DNA of 55,637 nucleotides from Peptococcaceae bacterium UBA5356 (GCA_002407935.1 DHPU01000022.1:1-55637), one strand, 5' to 3'; shown: positions 33,874 through 42,779, counted from the first letter of the stretch. The notes: generated by a model from the sequence alone, not told the origin. Program-made: numbers and translations.

Positions 33874-34575
33874 ATGAAAGAACTCGATAAAATAATTACG
33901 CAACATATTCAAGCGATGCTCGATGCTCCTATCCCCATAGAGCTTGAAGAAAAATGGCGTGATTTTGAGAAAAGAAAAAAGCAGCAGCAAAAACCGAAGA
34001 AGTTTGCCCCCGGCAAGCTAATTATTGTGGCGGCCTCAGTGCTGATCGTTTTTTTGGTAACAGCAATGAATTCTGCTGTTGTGATTGGTTTTAAAGATAA
34101 TTTATTTCAGTGGGTTACAAAAACGAACCAGGGAGGGATAGTGATCTCGGAAAAACGCAATCCGGAGTATAAAGCAGGAACGTATCATAACCTTACTTGG
34201 GAAGAAGCTAAAAGCATGGTTAGTTATGAGTTAAAAGATCCGCAATATATACCTGAAATTTTGCCGTCACCGCCGGAGATCAGTTTAAGTGCCGAGGAAT
34301 ATCCGCTATCGGAGGTTACGATTAAATATATAGAGGAAGAGACAAGCTTAAAAATTAAACAGAGGAATATGGGTATTAACGAAAACCGCAATATTTATGT
34401 TCCGCAAAATGCCGAACATCGGAAGCTGCCGGTAAGGAACGGTCTGGAGGTTATAGTATTAGAAAATGAAGGCGGATTGAAATTTATCTGGATAGAAAAC
34501 AATGTAAGGTTCGAGGTCTTGGCTAAAGAGATACCGGAAGAGGAGATAATTAAGGTCATTAACGGATTAAAATAG
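33874..34575 (+). CDS. Membrane protein with DUF4367 domain, putative anti-sigma factor
   Basis: A 233-residue protein with a cytoplasmic N-terminus of about 48 residues, one transmembrane segment at about 49-67, and an exterior domain that matches DUF4367 (LTWEEAKSMVSYELKDPQYIPE, then a C-terminal FIWIENNVRFEV strand set). Such genes paired with ECF sigma factors act as anti-sigma factors. No zinc-binding HxxxCxxC motif is seen, so it would be a non-ZAS type. AGGAGG precedes ATG 33874; a stem-loop terminator overlaps the stop codon. Confidence 0.78.
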   Translation: MKELDKIITQHIQAMLDAPIPIELEEKWRDFEKRKKQQQKPKKFAPGKLIIVAASVLIVFLVTAMNSAVVIGFKDNLFQWVTKTNQGGIVISEKRNPEYKAGTYHNLTWEEAKSMVSYELKDPQYIPEILPSPPEISLSAEEYPLSEVTIKYIEEETSLKIKQRNMGINENRNIYVPQNAEHRKLPVRNGLEVIVLENEGGLKFIWIENNVRFEVLAKEIPEEEIIKVINGLK

Positions 34576-34598
34576 GGAGCGAAACGCTCCCTATTTTA
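34568..34598. terminator. Bidirectional terminator between convergent genes
   Basis: taaaatagggagcg and cgctccctatttta form a perfect 14-bp stem with a 3-nt loop. T-rich flanks exist on both strands, and the stop codon of the upstream gene is inside the stem. Confidence 0.88.
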
Positions 34599-34625
34599 AT
34601 GCTGATTTTAGTTTATAATTTTTGC

Positions 34626-35018
34626 TTAATCCCAAACCTTATAATTGGGGCTGTAAGAGGTTTTTGTTTCTCCCCCGGCCTTATGTGTCCCTTTGACACG
34701 GTATACGCCCGGGCTGCAAGGATATGTTTTAAGAATGCTTAAGCTATTATCATAGGTAGAAGTATACCATGACTTTAGTGTTACCCAGCTTGTCCCATTG
34801 TATTTCTGTAGTTGCATCGTAATGGAGGTGGTGTATTCGTCACATAAATCGGAAAACGTTTCACAAAGAATATTGGTTCCATTGTCCCAGATACCCGCTC
34901 CCCAGCAGATAAAAGCTGCGGAAGATTGGGGAGTCACCATAAATCCATCATAGGCCGCTAAAGGGGTAGCCACAAACATACAGAGAACCAGGGTAAACAG
35001 TACTAATTTTTTAAACAT
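34626..35018 (-). CDS. Small secreted protein, DUF6147-like
   Basis: A 130-residue protein with a clear signal peptide (about residues 1-21, ending near PLAA). The mature part has paired cysteines (FICWGAG, ILCETFSDLCDE, TYPCSPG), and LQKYNGTSWVTLKSW and GVYRVKGTHKA, a pattern I associate with the small exported DUF6147 family of Clostridia; this match is from memory. The function is unknown. GAGGTG precedes its ATG. A large hairpin with U tract lies upstream of it on its own strand (35064-35113). Confidence 0.65.
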   Translation of the reverse strand: MFKKLVLFTLVLCMFVATPLAAYDGFMVTPQSSAAFICWGAGIWDNGTNILCETFSDLCDEYTTSITMQLQKYNGTSWVTLKSWYTSTYDNSLSILKTYPCSPGVYRVKGTHKAGGETKTSYSPNYKVWD

Positions 35019-35063
35019 TTTATCACCTCATAAAATTATATTTACTTATATGACTATTTAAAA

Positions 35064-35113
35064 AAGCAAAACGTTCTAAATTTATTTTTTAAAGTTTAGA
35101 GAACGTTTTGCTT
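35064..35113 (-). other. Long inverted repeat in divergent intergenic region, attenuator-like
   Basis: The 14-bp arms aagcaaaacgttct and agaacgttttgctt match perfectly around a 22-nt loop. On the - strand the hairpin is followed by tttttt, like a terminator, and it lies 46 bp before the secreted-protein gene. It could be an attenuator, a barrier, or a protein-binding dyad. The rest of 35114-35280 is AT-rich with short palindromes, and no gene is seen in it. Confidence 0.6.
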
Positions 35114-35289
35114 AATTTTATTGTCATAATATTATGAGGAAAAAAATAAAATAATATTATTAATATAATTCGTCAAATTTCTTGGGATTTTGCAACGAAA
35201 ATCTGTTATTTTATTTATATAAATCACAAAAAAGCAATTTGTATAAATGTTTAAATATATGAATGCTTAAATAAAGGAAGGGTTAATAA

Positions 35290-37416
35290 ATGGGACTAAG
35301 TTTTTATTGGAAAAACTATACAATCTTTTGTCATACCGCGATTGAATTAATTTGTATCTTTATTTCTTTTGCTACTTTTCTTTTGGTATGGTATACCTAT
35401 GAACGGAGCCCTAAGGTGAATCATCTGATTGGTTTTGGTTTTTTAATGGTAGGTATTTTTGATCTACTGCATGTTCTCTTTTTTCCCGGGGTGTCAATTT
35501 ATTACCAAAGAGATTTATCGAGCTGGTATTGGTTAATGGGGAGATTAATCGAAGCAATAATTTTAATTGTAATTTCACGCAAATTTAAGTTGCTGATTAA
35601 TAAATGGACAGGGTTATTGGGGGCGGTGCTCTTTGCCGGCACAAGTTCTTGGTTAATCTATCATGGCTTGACGTTTCTACCGGCCTTATATGTTGGTTCA
35701 AGTGTCACACCTGTAAAAATATTTCTAGAGGGGATCATTATCTGTTTTTTCCTGATTGCCTTATTCAATGTAAAAGGGCAGCTGAAGAAAAAAGGGGTGG
35801 TGACCTTTCGGTATATTTTTCTGGCCTTATTAGTAGCGATTCCCGGAGAGCTGTGTTTTACAATATTTGACTCTATTACTTCATCTCTCTATGGAATGGG
35901 ACATCTTTTAAAAATCATTTATTACTTTTTCTTTTTGAAAGCTATTTTTGTAAGTGCGGTTATTTATTCTTATGAAAAACTCGAAGAAAATAATAAGCTG
36001 GTAACCACAGTGCTGAATGATTTACCTATTGGAGTTACGATGTATGACCAAAATTTAAAATTATCTTTTGCTAATAGTAAAGCTTTAAAGTTATTTAATT
36101 GTGAATTGGAGGACATTTACGGATATTATCCTGAAGAGATGGAGGAGCGATTCAGTTATGTGAGTATACTTCCGAAGGTATTAAAGAACAATAAAATTGT
36201 GAAAAATATGCTGCTGGAGGCAACTAATAATTCCGGAAACAGGCTGAGACTAAAGGCTGATTATTATAAATTACCCAATAGATATATGGTTTTATTTGAG
36301 GATGCGAAGAAAGAAGAGGAATTAGCTACATTAAAATTACAAACGAAGACCATTTTAAATTCCATGAATAACCCAATTTTAATTACTGATGTAGAAAATA
36401 GAATTATTATGTGTAATAAAAATTCTCTAGAGGTATTGGAGATGGAGGAGACAGAGATAATTGGGAAAGGGATTAAATCTCTCTATAAAATTATTAGGGG
36501 TAATACTACGGAAAAATTGCATAAAATCTTTAAAATGGAAAATCCCGGGGAGATGCACCAAGTAGTAATTACGACTGTAAAAGGTAATAAAAAAGAACTG
36601 CTTTTTCATAGCGACTTGATTAAAAATATTGAGAAGGAAATAATCGGAACGATCATCACTGCTGCGGATATTACTTTTATTAATGAAGAAAACAAGAAGC
36701 TTCGTCAAAATGAAAAGTTGATAGTTTTAGGACAAATGGCGGCCGGGGTAGTACACGAAATTAAGAATCCTTTAACAGCGATTAAGGGCTTCAGTCAATT
36801 AATCAAATATAAGACGCAAGAAGAAAAAGTACTGGAATATGCCCGCTTTATTGATAAAGAAACGGATAATATCAATAAGTTTGTGACTGATTTTCTTTTA
36901 TTTGCTAAACCAGCCCCTCCGAATTTACAGGAAATGACTTTAAATAATGTGATAGAAGCAATGAAGACGCTGATTGATACCAATGCGTATATTAGAGGTA
37001 TTAAGCTAGATTTTGAGTTTACAGCAATAAAAAAATTAATTATAGTCGATGAAAATCAGTTGAGACAAGTGATTTTAAATATTGCCAAAAATGCCATGGA
37101 AGTAGTCACAGGTTTACGCCATCCGAAAATTAGTATTTCGACAAATTATCATGTTCAGACAGAGGAGATGTCGGTTACGATTTTTAATAATGGCAGACCT
37201 ATGACTGCAGAAGAAAAAAAGATGGTCGGAATTCCTTTCTTTACGACTAAAGCGAAAGGCACCGGCTTGGGGTTAAGTATCTGCTTCCAGATTATTAAGG
37301 AGCACGGAGGAAGAATCGAAATTGAAAGTGAAGAAGATAAAGGAACCAGTTTTGTGATTTATTTTCCTTGTAAAGAGAGCAGTACGTCGGAAAATACAAC
37401 AGTCGTTAATTTATGA
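35290..37416 (+). CDS. Membrane sensor histidine kinase, sporulation-kinase-like (orphan)
   Basis: A 708-residue kinase. Residues 1-235 have about seven hydrophobic helices resembling the MASE3 sensor; two PAS-type domains follow at about 240-340 and 350-460; HisKA at about 470-540 has the phosphorylated His in VVHEIKNPLTAIKGFSQLI; HATPase at about 575-700 has NIAKNAMEVV (N box) and GTGLGLSI (G2 box). The G1 box reads NNGRP rather than DNGxG. No response regulator gene is nearby, as is usual for kinases feeding Spo0F/Spo0A. That role is inferred. AAGGAAGGG precedes ATG 35290. Confidence 0.88.
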   Translation: MGLSFYWKNYTIFCHTAIELICIFISFATFLLVWYTYERSPKVNHLIGFGFLMVGIFDLLHVLFFPGVSIYYQRDLSSWYWLMGRLIEAIILIVISRKFKLLINKWTGLLGAVLFAGTSSWLIYHGLTFLPALYVGSSVTPVKIFLEGIIICFFLIALFNVKGQLKKKGVVTFRYIFLALLVAIPGELCFTIFDSITSSLYGMGHLLKIIYYFFFLKAIFVSAVIYSYEKLEENNKLVTTVLNDLPIGVTMYDQNLKLSFANSKALKLFNCELEDIYGYYPEEMEERFSYVSILPKVLKNNKIVKNMLLEATNNSGNRLRLKADYYKLPNRYMVLFEDAKKEEELATLKLQTKTILNSMNNPILITDVENRIIMCNKNSLEVLEMEETEIIGKGIKSLYKIIRGNTTEKLHKIFKMENPGEMHQVVITTVKGNKKELLFHSDLIKNIEKEIIGTIITAADITFINEENKKLRQNEKLIVLGQMAAGVVHEIKNPLTAIKGFSQLIKYKTQEEKVLEYARFIDKETDNINKFVTDFLLFAKPAPPNLQEMTLNNVIEAMKTLIDTNAYIRGIKLDFEFTAIKKLIIVDENQLRQVILNIAKNAMEVVTGLRHPKISISTNYHVQTEEMSVTIFNNGRPMTAEEKKMVGIPFFTTKAKGTGLGLSICFQIIKEHGGRIEIESEEDKGTSFVIYFPCKESSTSENTTVVNL

Positions 37417-37502
37417 TTAAGAACGGTTAAAGGATAAAAAGGAAATACGGTAAATGTGTCAAAATAATAAGGTGAAAGGGAGATGGAACGAGGAGGGTTA
37501 AG

Positions 37503-37958
37503 ATGAGCGAACAAAGAGAAAGGGTGGAAATATATCTGGAAGTTTGCCATCCTGAGGCGAAAAAACCTTGCTATGCTCGAGCCGGGGATGCGGGAATGGA
37601 TCTATACGCCGTAGAAAACATTTTAATTAAGCCTGGGCAGACCGTCTTAGTTAGGACGGGTTTAAAAGTGGCGATTCCCGCGGGGTATGAAATACAGGTG
37701 CGCCCTAGGAGTGGACTGTCTTTGAAATCACCGCTTAGAGTGGCTAATAGCCCTGGAACAATAGACGCGGGCTATCGGGAGGAAATTGGTGTTATTATGC
37801 ATAATACTTCTCAGACAGAGGCATATTCTTTACAAAAAGGGGATCGGGTTGCTCAGCTGGTCTTGCAAAAGGTACCCATGATTCAGTGGGTACCTGTAGA
37901 AAAGGTTGCCGAAATTGGTGAAAACCGTGGCGGCGGTTTTGGTTCTAGTGGCAAATAA
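37503..37958 (+). CDS. dut: Deoxyuridine 5'-triphosphate nucleotidohydrolase
   Basis: Hydrolyses dUTP to dUMP, preventing uracil in DNA. The 151-residue trimeric-type enzyme has all five motifs: AGDAGMDLYA, PRSGLSLK, GTIDAGYREEI, RVAQLV and the C-terminal GGGFGSSGK. AGGAGGG precedes ATG 37503. Its stop codon directly abuts the stop of convergent pepF, with no room for a terminator between them. Confidence 0.96.
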   Translation: MSEQRERVEIYLEVCHPEAKKPCYARAGDAGMDLYAVENILIKPGQTVLVRTGLKVAIPAGYEIQVRPRSGLSLKSPLRVANSPGTIDAGYREEIGVIMHNTSQTEAYSLQKGDRVAQLVLQKVPMIQWVPVEKVAEIGENRGGGFGSSGK

Positions 37959-39758
37959 TTAATTTTCGAGAGAGGTGGCAAATAAGTCCAGGGTTGCGGA
38001 AAAGTCCTGGATGGCGGCGATAACGGGTGCGGAGGAGGACATATCCACTCCGGCCCTTTTTAATAAGTCGATGGGATAATCAGAGCCTCCAGTGGTAAGA
38101 AAGTGTAGATAGGCTGGCAAGGCTCCCGTTTTTTCTGTCAAGATACCTTTAGCTAGGGTAATTGCTGCTGATACACCGGTAGCATATTGATAGACGTAAA
38201 AGGATCTGTAAAAATGCGGAATACGGGCCCATTCATAGGTTAGTTCGTCATCGATGCTAAAGGTGGTACCGTGATAATATTCGTATAAATGGCGGTATGT
38301 ATGGCAAAGAAGTTCCGGAGTAAGAGGAATTTCTTTTTCAGCCATTTCATGTATTTGCTGTTCAAAATCAGCAAAAAGGGCTTGTCTGTACAAGGTAGAA
38401 CGAAGGCTATCAAGATGCATACTGAGCAGATAAGTTTTTTCCTGTTTATTAGTGGTATGGTTTAGCAGGTATCGGTATAATAAATATTCATTAACAGTGG
38501 AAGCAACTTCTGCTGTAAAAATAGTATAGCCGGAATTCACATAAGGCTGGTGTTTATTGCTGTAATAACTATGCATGACATGACCTAGTTCATGTGCCAT
38601 GGTAAAGAGATCATCAAGGGTGCCGGTAAAATTTAAAAGAGCATAAGGATGGACATGGTATACTCCGGTTGCATATGCGCCGGATACCTTACCTTTATTT
38701 GGATAAACATCAAGCCACCGTTCGTTAAAGGCTTGTTTTAAAATATTAAGGTATTCTTCTCCCAAAACACTTAAAGCTTCTAAGATGATCTTTTGTGCTT
38801 CCGCATATTGGTAGCTTTTGTTGCTGTTTTTAATTAAAGGGACAAAAAGGTCGTAAAAATGGATTTCCGTATATCCTAGAACTTTTTGGCGGAGTTGAAG
38901 ATAGCGCTGTAGTTGGTGGACATTACTGCGGATCGTTTCTATAAGAGAATCATAGACTTTTAAAGGAATCTGGTTTTCAGAAAGGGCCAGATGGCGTGAA
39001 GAGGGGTATTTTCTTATTTTAGCCAAAGAAATTCTGTACTTAATATTACCGTAAGTTGTAGAGGCGAGTGAGTTGATGGAGGATTGATATGTTCCTAGCA
39101 GGGCTGTAAAAAACCTTTTTCGGAAAGAGCGGTCGTATGAATTCAGAGCTTTACGGTAATTTGTTTCATTGGCGGTGATTTCTTCACTTGTTTCTCCTTC
39201 GATTTGGGGAAAATTTAGGTCAATAACTGTTAGATCATCATAGATTTTGGCAAAGGTTCCACCCAGGGAATCCATTTGTGCTAAAATTTCCTCTTCCTGA
39301 GGAGAAAGAATGTGCTCTTTTTGTTGGAAAAGTTTATCAAACATCAAGGCATAGGTGTTTAGTTCAGGGATTTCTTTTTGATATGCGGCAAATACAGCCG
39401 GTGTCATTTGGATTAGCTCTGGTTCATAAAAGGCTAGTTGGCTGCTGATTTTGGTGTAAAGAAGATCTATCTTTTCATAATTATTTTTGGCTTGGGGGTC
39501 ACTCATATTCGCATCAAAATTCATTTTAGCATAGGAAGCGGCACGTTCCAGCTTGCTCCCCAGTTGCTCCATCAGTGATAAGGTATTCCATAAATTTAGG
39601 GCACTGGTAGTGATAGTGCCTTTTTTGGTGACAATTTTAGCTAATAAGTCGAGAAGTTCTGTTAGGTCTTGCTCCCAGGCTAGAGATGATTGGTACAAAG
39701 GGGATAAATCCCAAGTATATTGTGGTGGTATTTCTTGACGTTCTTGCAAAGTATTCAC
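37959..39758 (-). CDS. pepF: Oligoendopeptidase F (M3 family metallopeptidase)
   Basis: Cytoplasmic zinc peptidase that cuts short peptides of about 7-17 residues. The 599-residue protein has the family length; the zinc site MAHELGHVMHSYYS is near residue 390, with the third ligand Glu downstream in the FTAEVASTVNE block. The N-terminal lobe (residues 1-200) matches the M3B propeptide-like region. AAGGAGTG precedes its start on the - strand. It is one of few - strand genes here. Confidence 0.95.
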   Translation of the reverse strand: MNTLQERQEIPPQYTWDLSPLYQSSLAWEQDLTELLDLLAKIVTKKGTITTSALNLWNTLSLMEQLGSKLERAASYAKMNFDANMSDPQAKNNYEKIDLLYTKISSQLAFYEPELIQMTPAVFAAYQKEIPELNTYALMFDKLFQQKEHILSPQEEEILAQMDSLGGTFAKIYDDLTVIDLNFPQIEGETSEEITANETNYRKALNSYDRSFRKRFFTALLGTYQSSINSLASTTYGNIKYRISLAKIRKYPSSRHLALSENQIPLKVYDSLIETIRSNVHQLQRYLQLRQKVLGYTEIHFYDLFVPLIKNSNKSYQYAEAQKIILEALSVLGEEYLNILKQAFNERWLDVYPNKGKVSGAYATGVYHVHPYALLNFTGTLDDLFTMAHELGHVMHSYYSNKHQPYVNSGYTIFTAEVASTVNEYLLYRYLLNHTTNKQEKTYLLSMHLDSLRSTLYRQALFADFEQQIHEMAEKEIPLTPELLCHTYRHLYEYYHGTTFSIDDELTYEWARIPHFYRSFYVYQYATGVSAAITLAKGILTEKTGALPAYLHFLTTGGSDYPIDLLKRAGVDMSSSAPVIAAIQDFSATLDLFATSLEN

Positions 39759-39902
39759 TCCTTCTTTTTTAGATCTAATTAATATTATATGGCAATTCTT
39801 GATTATTAACCACTATTGAATAGCTAGATGCATACTTTTGTTATCTTCTGGGAAATCTACGTGATAAAGGATGATGATGTAGATGTAAAGGAGGATTTTC
39901 CT

Positions 39903-40631
39903 GTGAGTAGACTGCCTTTTGGTACCATAATGTTAGTAGTTTTATCAGTTCTTGTATATTTTGGTTTGGCGCAGCGTTTACTTGACCGAATGCGGCTTAC
40001 GGATAAACAGGCCTTGGTTGTGCTAGGAGCATTGATTGTGGGAAGTTTCATTGATATTCCTCTTTCCAGAGGAAATATCCAGGTTACCTTAAATGTGGGA
40101 GGAGCATTGGTTCCTGTTGGGTTAGCCATTTATCTTTTTACTAAAGCGGGAACTACGAAAGAAGGGGGAAGGACTGTCGTGGCAACTGTAGCTACGGCAG
40201 GTATAATTTATTTTTTGGGAAGTTTTATGATGACAGGTGATCCACGTGACAGAATGACTTTATTGGATCCCTTGTATGTTTATCCTCTGGTAGGTGGAGT
40301 TACAGCTTATCTGGTGGGGCGTTCACGTCGGGCAGCCTTTGTGGCGGCGACGTTGGGAGTATTAAGTTTAGATTTGATTCATTTTATTTGGTTGAGTTCA
40401 ACGGGAATGCCTGGTACTGTGCATATTGGCGGGGCGGGGGCTTTTGATTCAATTGTTTTTGCCGGATTGGTAGCGGTTCTATTGGCAGAATTATTTGGGG
40501 AGACACGAGAGCGGTTGCAGGGAGGTCCGGCCACAGAAGGACGGGATCCGGAGCTTTTGCAACACTTAAAGAGTAATCCTGGAAGAGAGGAAAAGGTGAA
40601 AAAAGAACATGAAGAAGAACATAATCAATAA
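39903..40631 (+). CDS. DUF1614 multi-pass membrane protein
   Basis: From GTG 39903 (AAAGGAGGA seven bases upstream) the protein has 242 residues; the frame extends to ATG 39828 but without a ribosome site. About seven hydrophobic segments span residues 5-215, with GSFIDIPLSRG as a conserved-looking loop, and the last 35 residues form a charged tail. It fits Pfam DUF1614, of unknown role. It is the first gene of an operon with spoIIP, overlapping it by 23 bp, which suggests a sporulation link. Confidence 0.75.
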   Translation: MSRLPFGTIMLVVLSVLVYFGLAQRLLDRMRLTDKQALVVLGALIVGSFIDIPLSRGNIQVTLNVGGALVPVGLAIYLFTKAGTTKEGGRTVVATVATAGIIYFLGSFMMTGDPRDRMTLLDPLYVYPLVGGVTAYLVGRSRRAAFVAATLGVLSLDLIHFIWLSSTGMPGTVHIGGAGAFDSIVFAGLVAVLLAELFGETRERLQGGPATEGRDPELLQHLKSNPGREEKVKKEHEEEHNQ

Positions 40632-41790
40632 AATCATTTTACTAATTAGTTGTGGCTTTCTTCTTGTAGGGGGAATCTTATTTGTTTATGAAAAGAACCC
40701 CTGTGTTTATAACACTTTTGCCCAGTCTGGCTTAAATTTAAATTTCATTGACAAGCTGGGAAGATGGGAAGGGGAAACGGAATGTGGCAGTTATTATTCT
40801 TTAGTTGATGAAGCAGGCCAAGAATTAGACCAAATTGGTCGTCTGGTTTTTATTGGTGATGAATTTATTTTGGAGGATAATAATCGGTATAAAGTAATTA
40901 AGATTGATGAACAGCGGCAGCAGGCTATAGCTAAATTGGTGGGGAAGGAACACTTAGCTTGGCTAGAGGAAGAGGATGCGCTGCCGGTTGTGTTGACAGC
41001 GGAAAATCGAGGAAAAGTAGCTGTTTATATGACGCATACTGATGAATCCTATGTACCGACTGATGGAACTTACAGCAAACCAGGCAGGGGAGGAATTTTA
41101 CAAGTTGGGAACGTTTTTGCGAATAGGTTAAAGGGAAAAGGCATAGAATCTTTAATTAGTTTTGACAAGCACGATCCACATGATGCGAATGCTTATCACC
41201 GTTCCAGAAAAACAGCAGTAAAGCTGTTGAAAAATAATCCCGTGGCGCTGGTTGATGTGCATCGTGATGGTATTCCTGACCCTAATTTTTACAAAACGGA
41301 GATTGCCGGAAAAACAGGAACAAAGGTTAGACTCGTAGTGGGACGGCAAAATCCTCGTATGTCTGCTAATCTGGAGTTCGCGAAAAATATTAAGGCTTAT
41401 TTTGATAAGCATAATCCTGGTTTAATTAAGGGTATTTATCTGGGTAAGGGAAATTACAATCAGGATTTGGGACCACGGACGATTCTAATTGAAGTGGGAA
41501 CACATACCAATAGTCGCTCCGCTGCTGAGCGGGGAGTAGCACTTTTTGCAGACGGCATTCCCCAAATTATCGGTGCTACAACAGCTCCGGAGGTAAAGCC
41601 CGGGGCGGCCCCTGGGGTAGGAAAAGCCTTGTTGTGGCTTATTGCCTTAGTCGTTTTAGGGGGAGGTGGATTTTTACTGCTTAGTACGGGAAGTATTAAG
41701 GGATCGTTAGATAAAATTACTGGTCTGGGGAAAGAGTTTTCCAGTTATTTTGGCTCCACCAAGGGGAATAAAGAGAAGGATAAAAGTTGA
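40609..41790 (+). CDS. spoIIP: Stage II sporulation protein P (peptidoglycan-degrading)
   Basis: With SpoIID and SpoIIM, SpoIIP degrades septal peptidoglycan for engulfment; it has amidase and endopeptidase activity. The 393-residue protein has an N-terminal transmembrane segment (about 7-27) and the SpoIIP domain at about 140-330, with AVYMTHTDESYVP (a likely catalytic/zinc His), ISFDKHDPHD, ALVDVHRDG and ILIEVGTHTNS. Unlike the usual form it has a second hydrophobic segment near residues 340-360, followed by a basic tail. It overlaps genes on both sides. Confidence 0.92.
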   Translation: MKKNIINKIILLISCGFLLVGGILFVYEKNPCVYNTFAQSGLNLNFIDKLGRWEGETECGSYYSLVDEAGQELDQIGRLVFIGDEFILEDNNRYKVIKIDEQRQQAIAKLVGKEHLAWLEEEDALPVVLTAENRGKVAVYMTHTDESYVPTDGTYSKPGRGGILQVGNVFANRLKGKGIESLISFDKHDPHDANAYHRSRKTAVKLLKNNPVALVDVHRDGIPDPNFYKTEIAGKTGTKVRLVVGRQNPRMSANLEFAKNIKAYFDKHNPGLIKGIYLGKGNYNQDLGPRTILIEVGTHTNSRSAAERGVALFADGIPQIIGATTAPEVKPGAAPGVGKALLWLIALVVLGGGGFLLLSTGSIKGSLDKITGLGKEFSSYFGSTKGNKEKDKS

Positions 41791-42254
41791 AAATTATTTT
41801 TAATTGTTTTGGAGGCGCCCATTCTTCTGTAACGGCAGCAGCGCTACATTTAGGTTTACTTCCTGAGACGAGACTGGCCGAACCCGAGGAGTTTCTTAAT
41901 CTCCCTTATTTTGATGCACAGGTAGGAAGGGATCATGGCAGAATTCGTTTTATGGGTTTTGATCGTTGGGGGAATGAAGTTTATATCGTAGGTAAAAAAA
42001 ACATGGGTTTTTATTATGAAAAAATTATGCGTAGCCTGATGGCGTTAAGTGGGGGAACACAGGAAGAATTTATTTTTGTGAATACCATGCCCTATGTAAA
42101 TCTTTGGATGGTAATTGGAGGTTATCTCTCGCGGCGTTTAGGGATGAGGATGCCGGGAAGGCAAATTGTTATTTATGGTACGAGAAAATCCTATTTTAAA
42201 TTTCTACACCTTGTTAATCTGCTAAAGGAAAAGGATTTCTTTACTTCTTGTTGA
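41787..42254 (+). CDS. DUF3189 family protein, copy 1
   Basis: A 155-residue protein that fits Pfam DUF3189, function unknown. TTG 41787 overlaps the spoIIP stop, so translation is probably coupled. The N-terminus reads MKIIFNCFGGAHSSVTAAAL, a beta strand plus glycine-rich turn with His12 and two serines. LNLPYFD and a GRDHG motif follow. The arrangement looks enzymatic, but no reaction is known. It is paired with a second copy directly downstream. Confidence 0.8.
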   Translation: MKIIFNCFGGAHSSVTAAALHLGLLPETRLAEPEEFLNLPYFDAQVGRDHGRIRFMGFDRWGNEVYIVGKKNMGFYYEKIMRSLMALSGGTQEEFIFVNTMPYVNLWMVIGGYLSRRLGMRMPGRQIVIYGTRKSYFKFLHLVNLLKEKDFFTSC

Positions 42255-42326
42255 TTAAATTAAGTAAATTTGTTAATGAAAGAGCGATAATCATGATTTA
42301 TGAGTCGGAGAGGCGGCTGGGCAAAG

Positions 42327-42779
42327 GTGAAATTAATCTTCCTAGATCAGTTAGGGTGTTATGCTTCTGTAGTTGCCGCCGCTTATTATGCCGGCATTTT
42401 ACAGGGAAAGGTTACTTATCAGGAAATACTTACTTTACCTTACTTTGGGGCGCAAGGTAGTAATCAGCCGGGAGAGCTTTATGAGTTCGGGGAAGATGGA
42501 AAAGGCCGGAAGCTTTATACTTTGAGCGTAGGAAACTATGGCCCTTTTATCAATGGTGTACTTTGGCCGGAAATGTTAAAGCTGTTACAAACCAAAGAGC
42601 AGATAGTCTTGTATGATTTAAGCTTTATTAATCCTTTCTTGTTAAACCTGCTGGGAACTATTTTACGAAGACGGTTGAGGGGCATTTTAAAATTAGTGTG
42701 GGCTTATTATTTAGCTAAAAAAATGCCTTTGCTCGTTAAAGTTTATCTTCAAGAAATGTGGACGCCTCGTAAAAACTAA
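42327..42779 (+). CDS. DUF3189 family protein, copy 2 (degenerate motif)
   Basis: A 150-residue paralogue of the preceding gene. GTG 42327 is chosen because MKLIFLDQLGCYASVVAAAY aligns with the start of copy 1; ATG 42300 is an alternative. The AHSS turn of copy 1 is CYAS here, LPYFD has become LPYFG, and the GRDHG histidine is absent, so if copy 1 is an enzyme this one is probably not. A basic C-terminus (RRRLRG and KK) could bind membrane or nucleic acid. A terminator follows. Confidence 0.72.
   Translation: MKLIFLDQLGCYASVVAAAYYAGILQGKVTYQEILTLPYFGAQGSNQPGELYEFGEDGKGRKLYTLSVGNYGPFINGVLWPEMLKLLQTKEQIVLYDLSFINPFLLNLLGTILRRRLRGILKLVWAYYLAKKMPLLVKVYLQEMWTPRKN

Noticed and set aside
42248..42460. 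70-codon frame overlapping the second DUF3189 gene
   Set aside because: The DUF3189 frame aligns with its paralogue; this frame does not.
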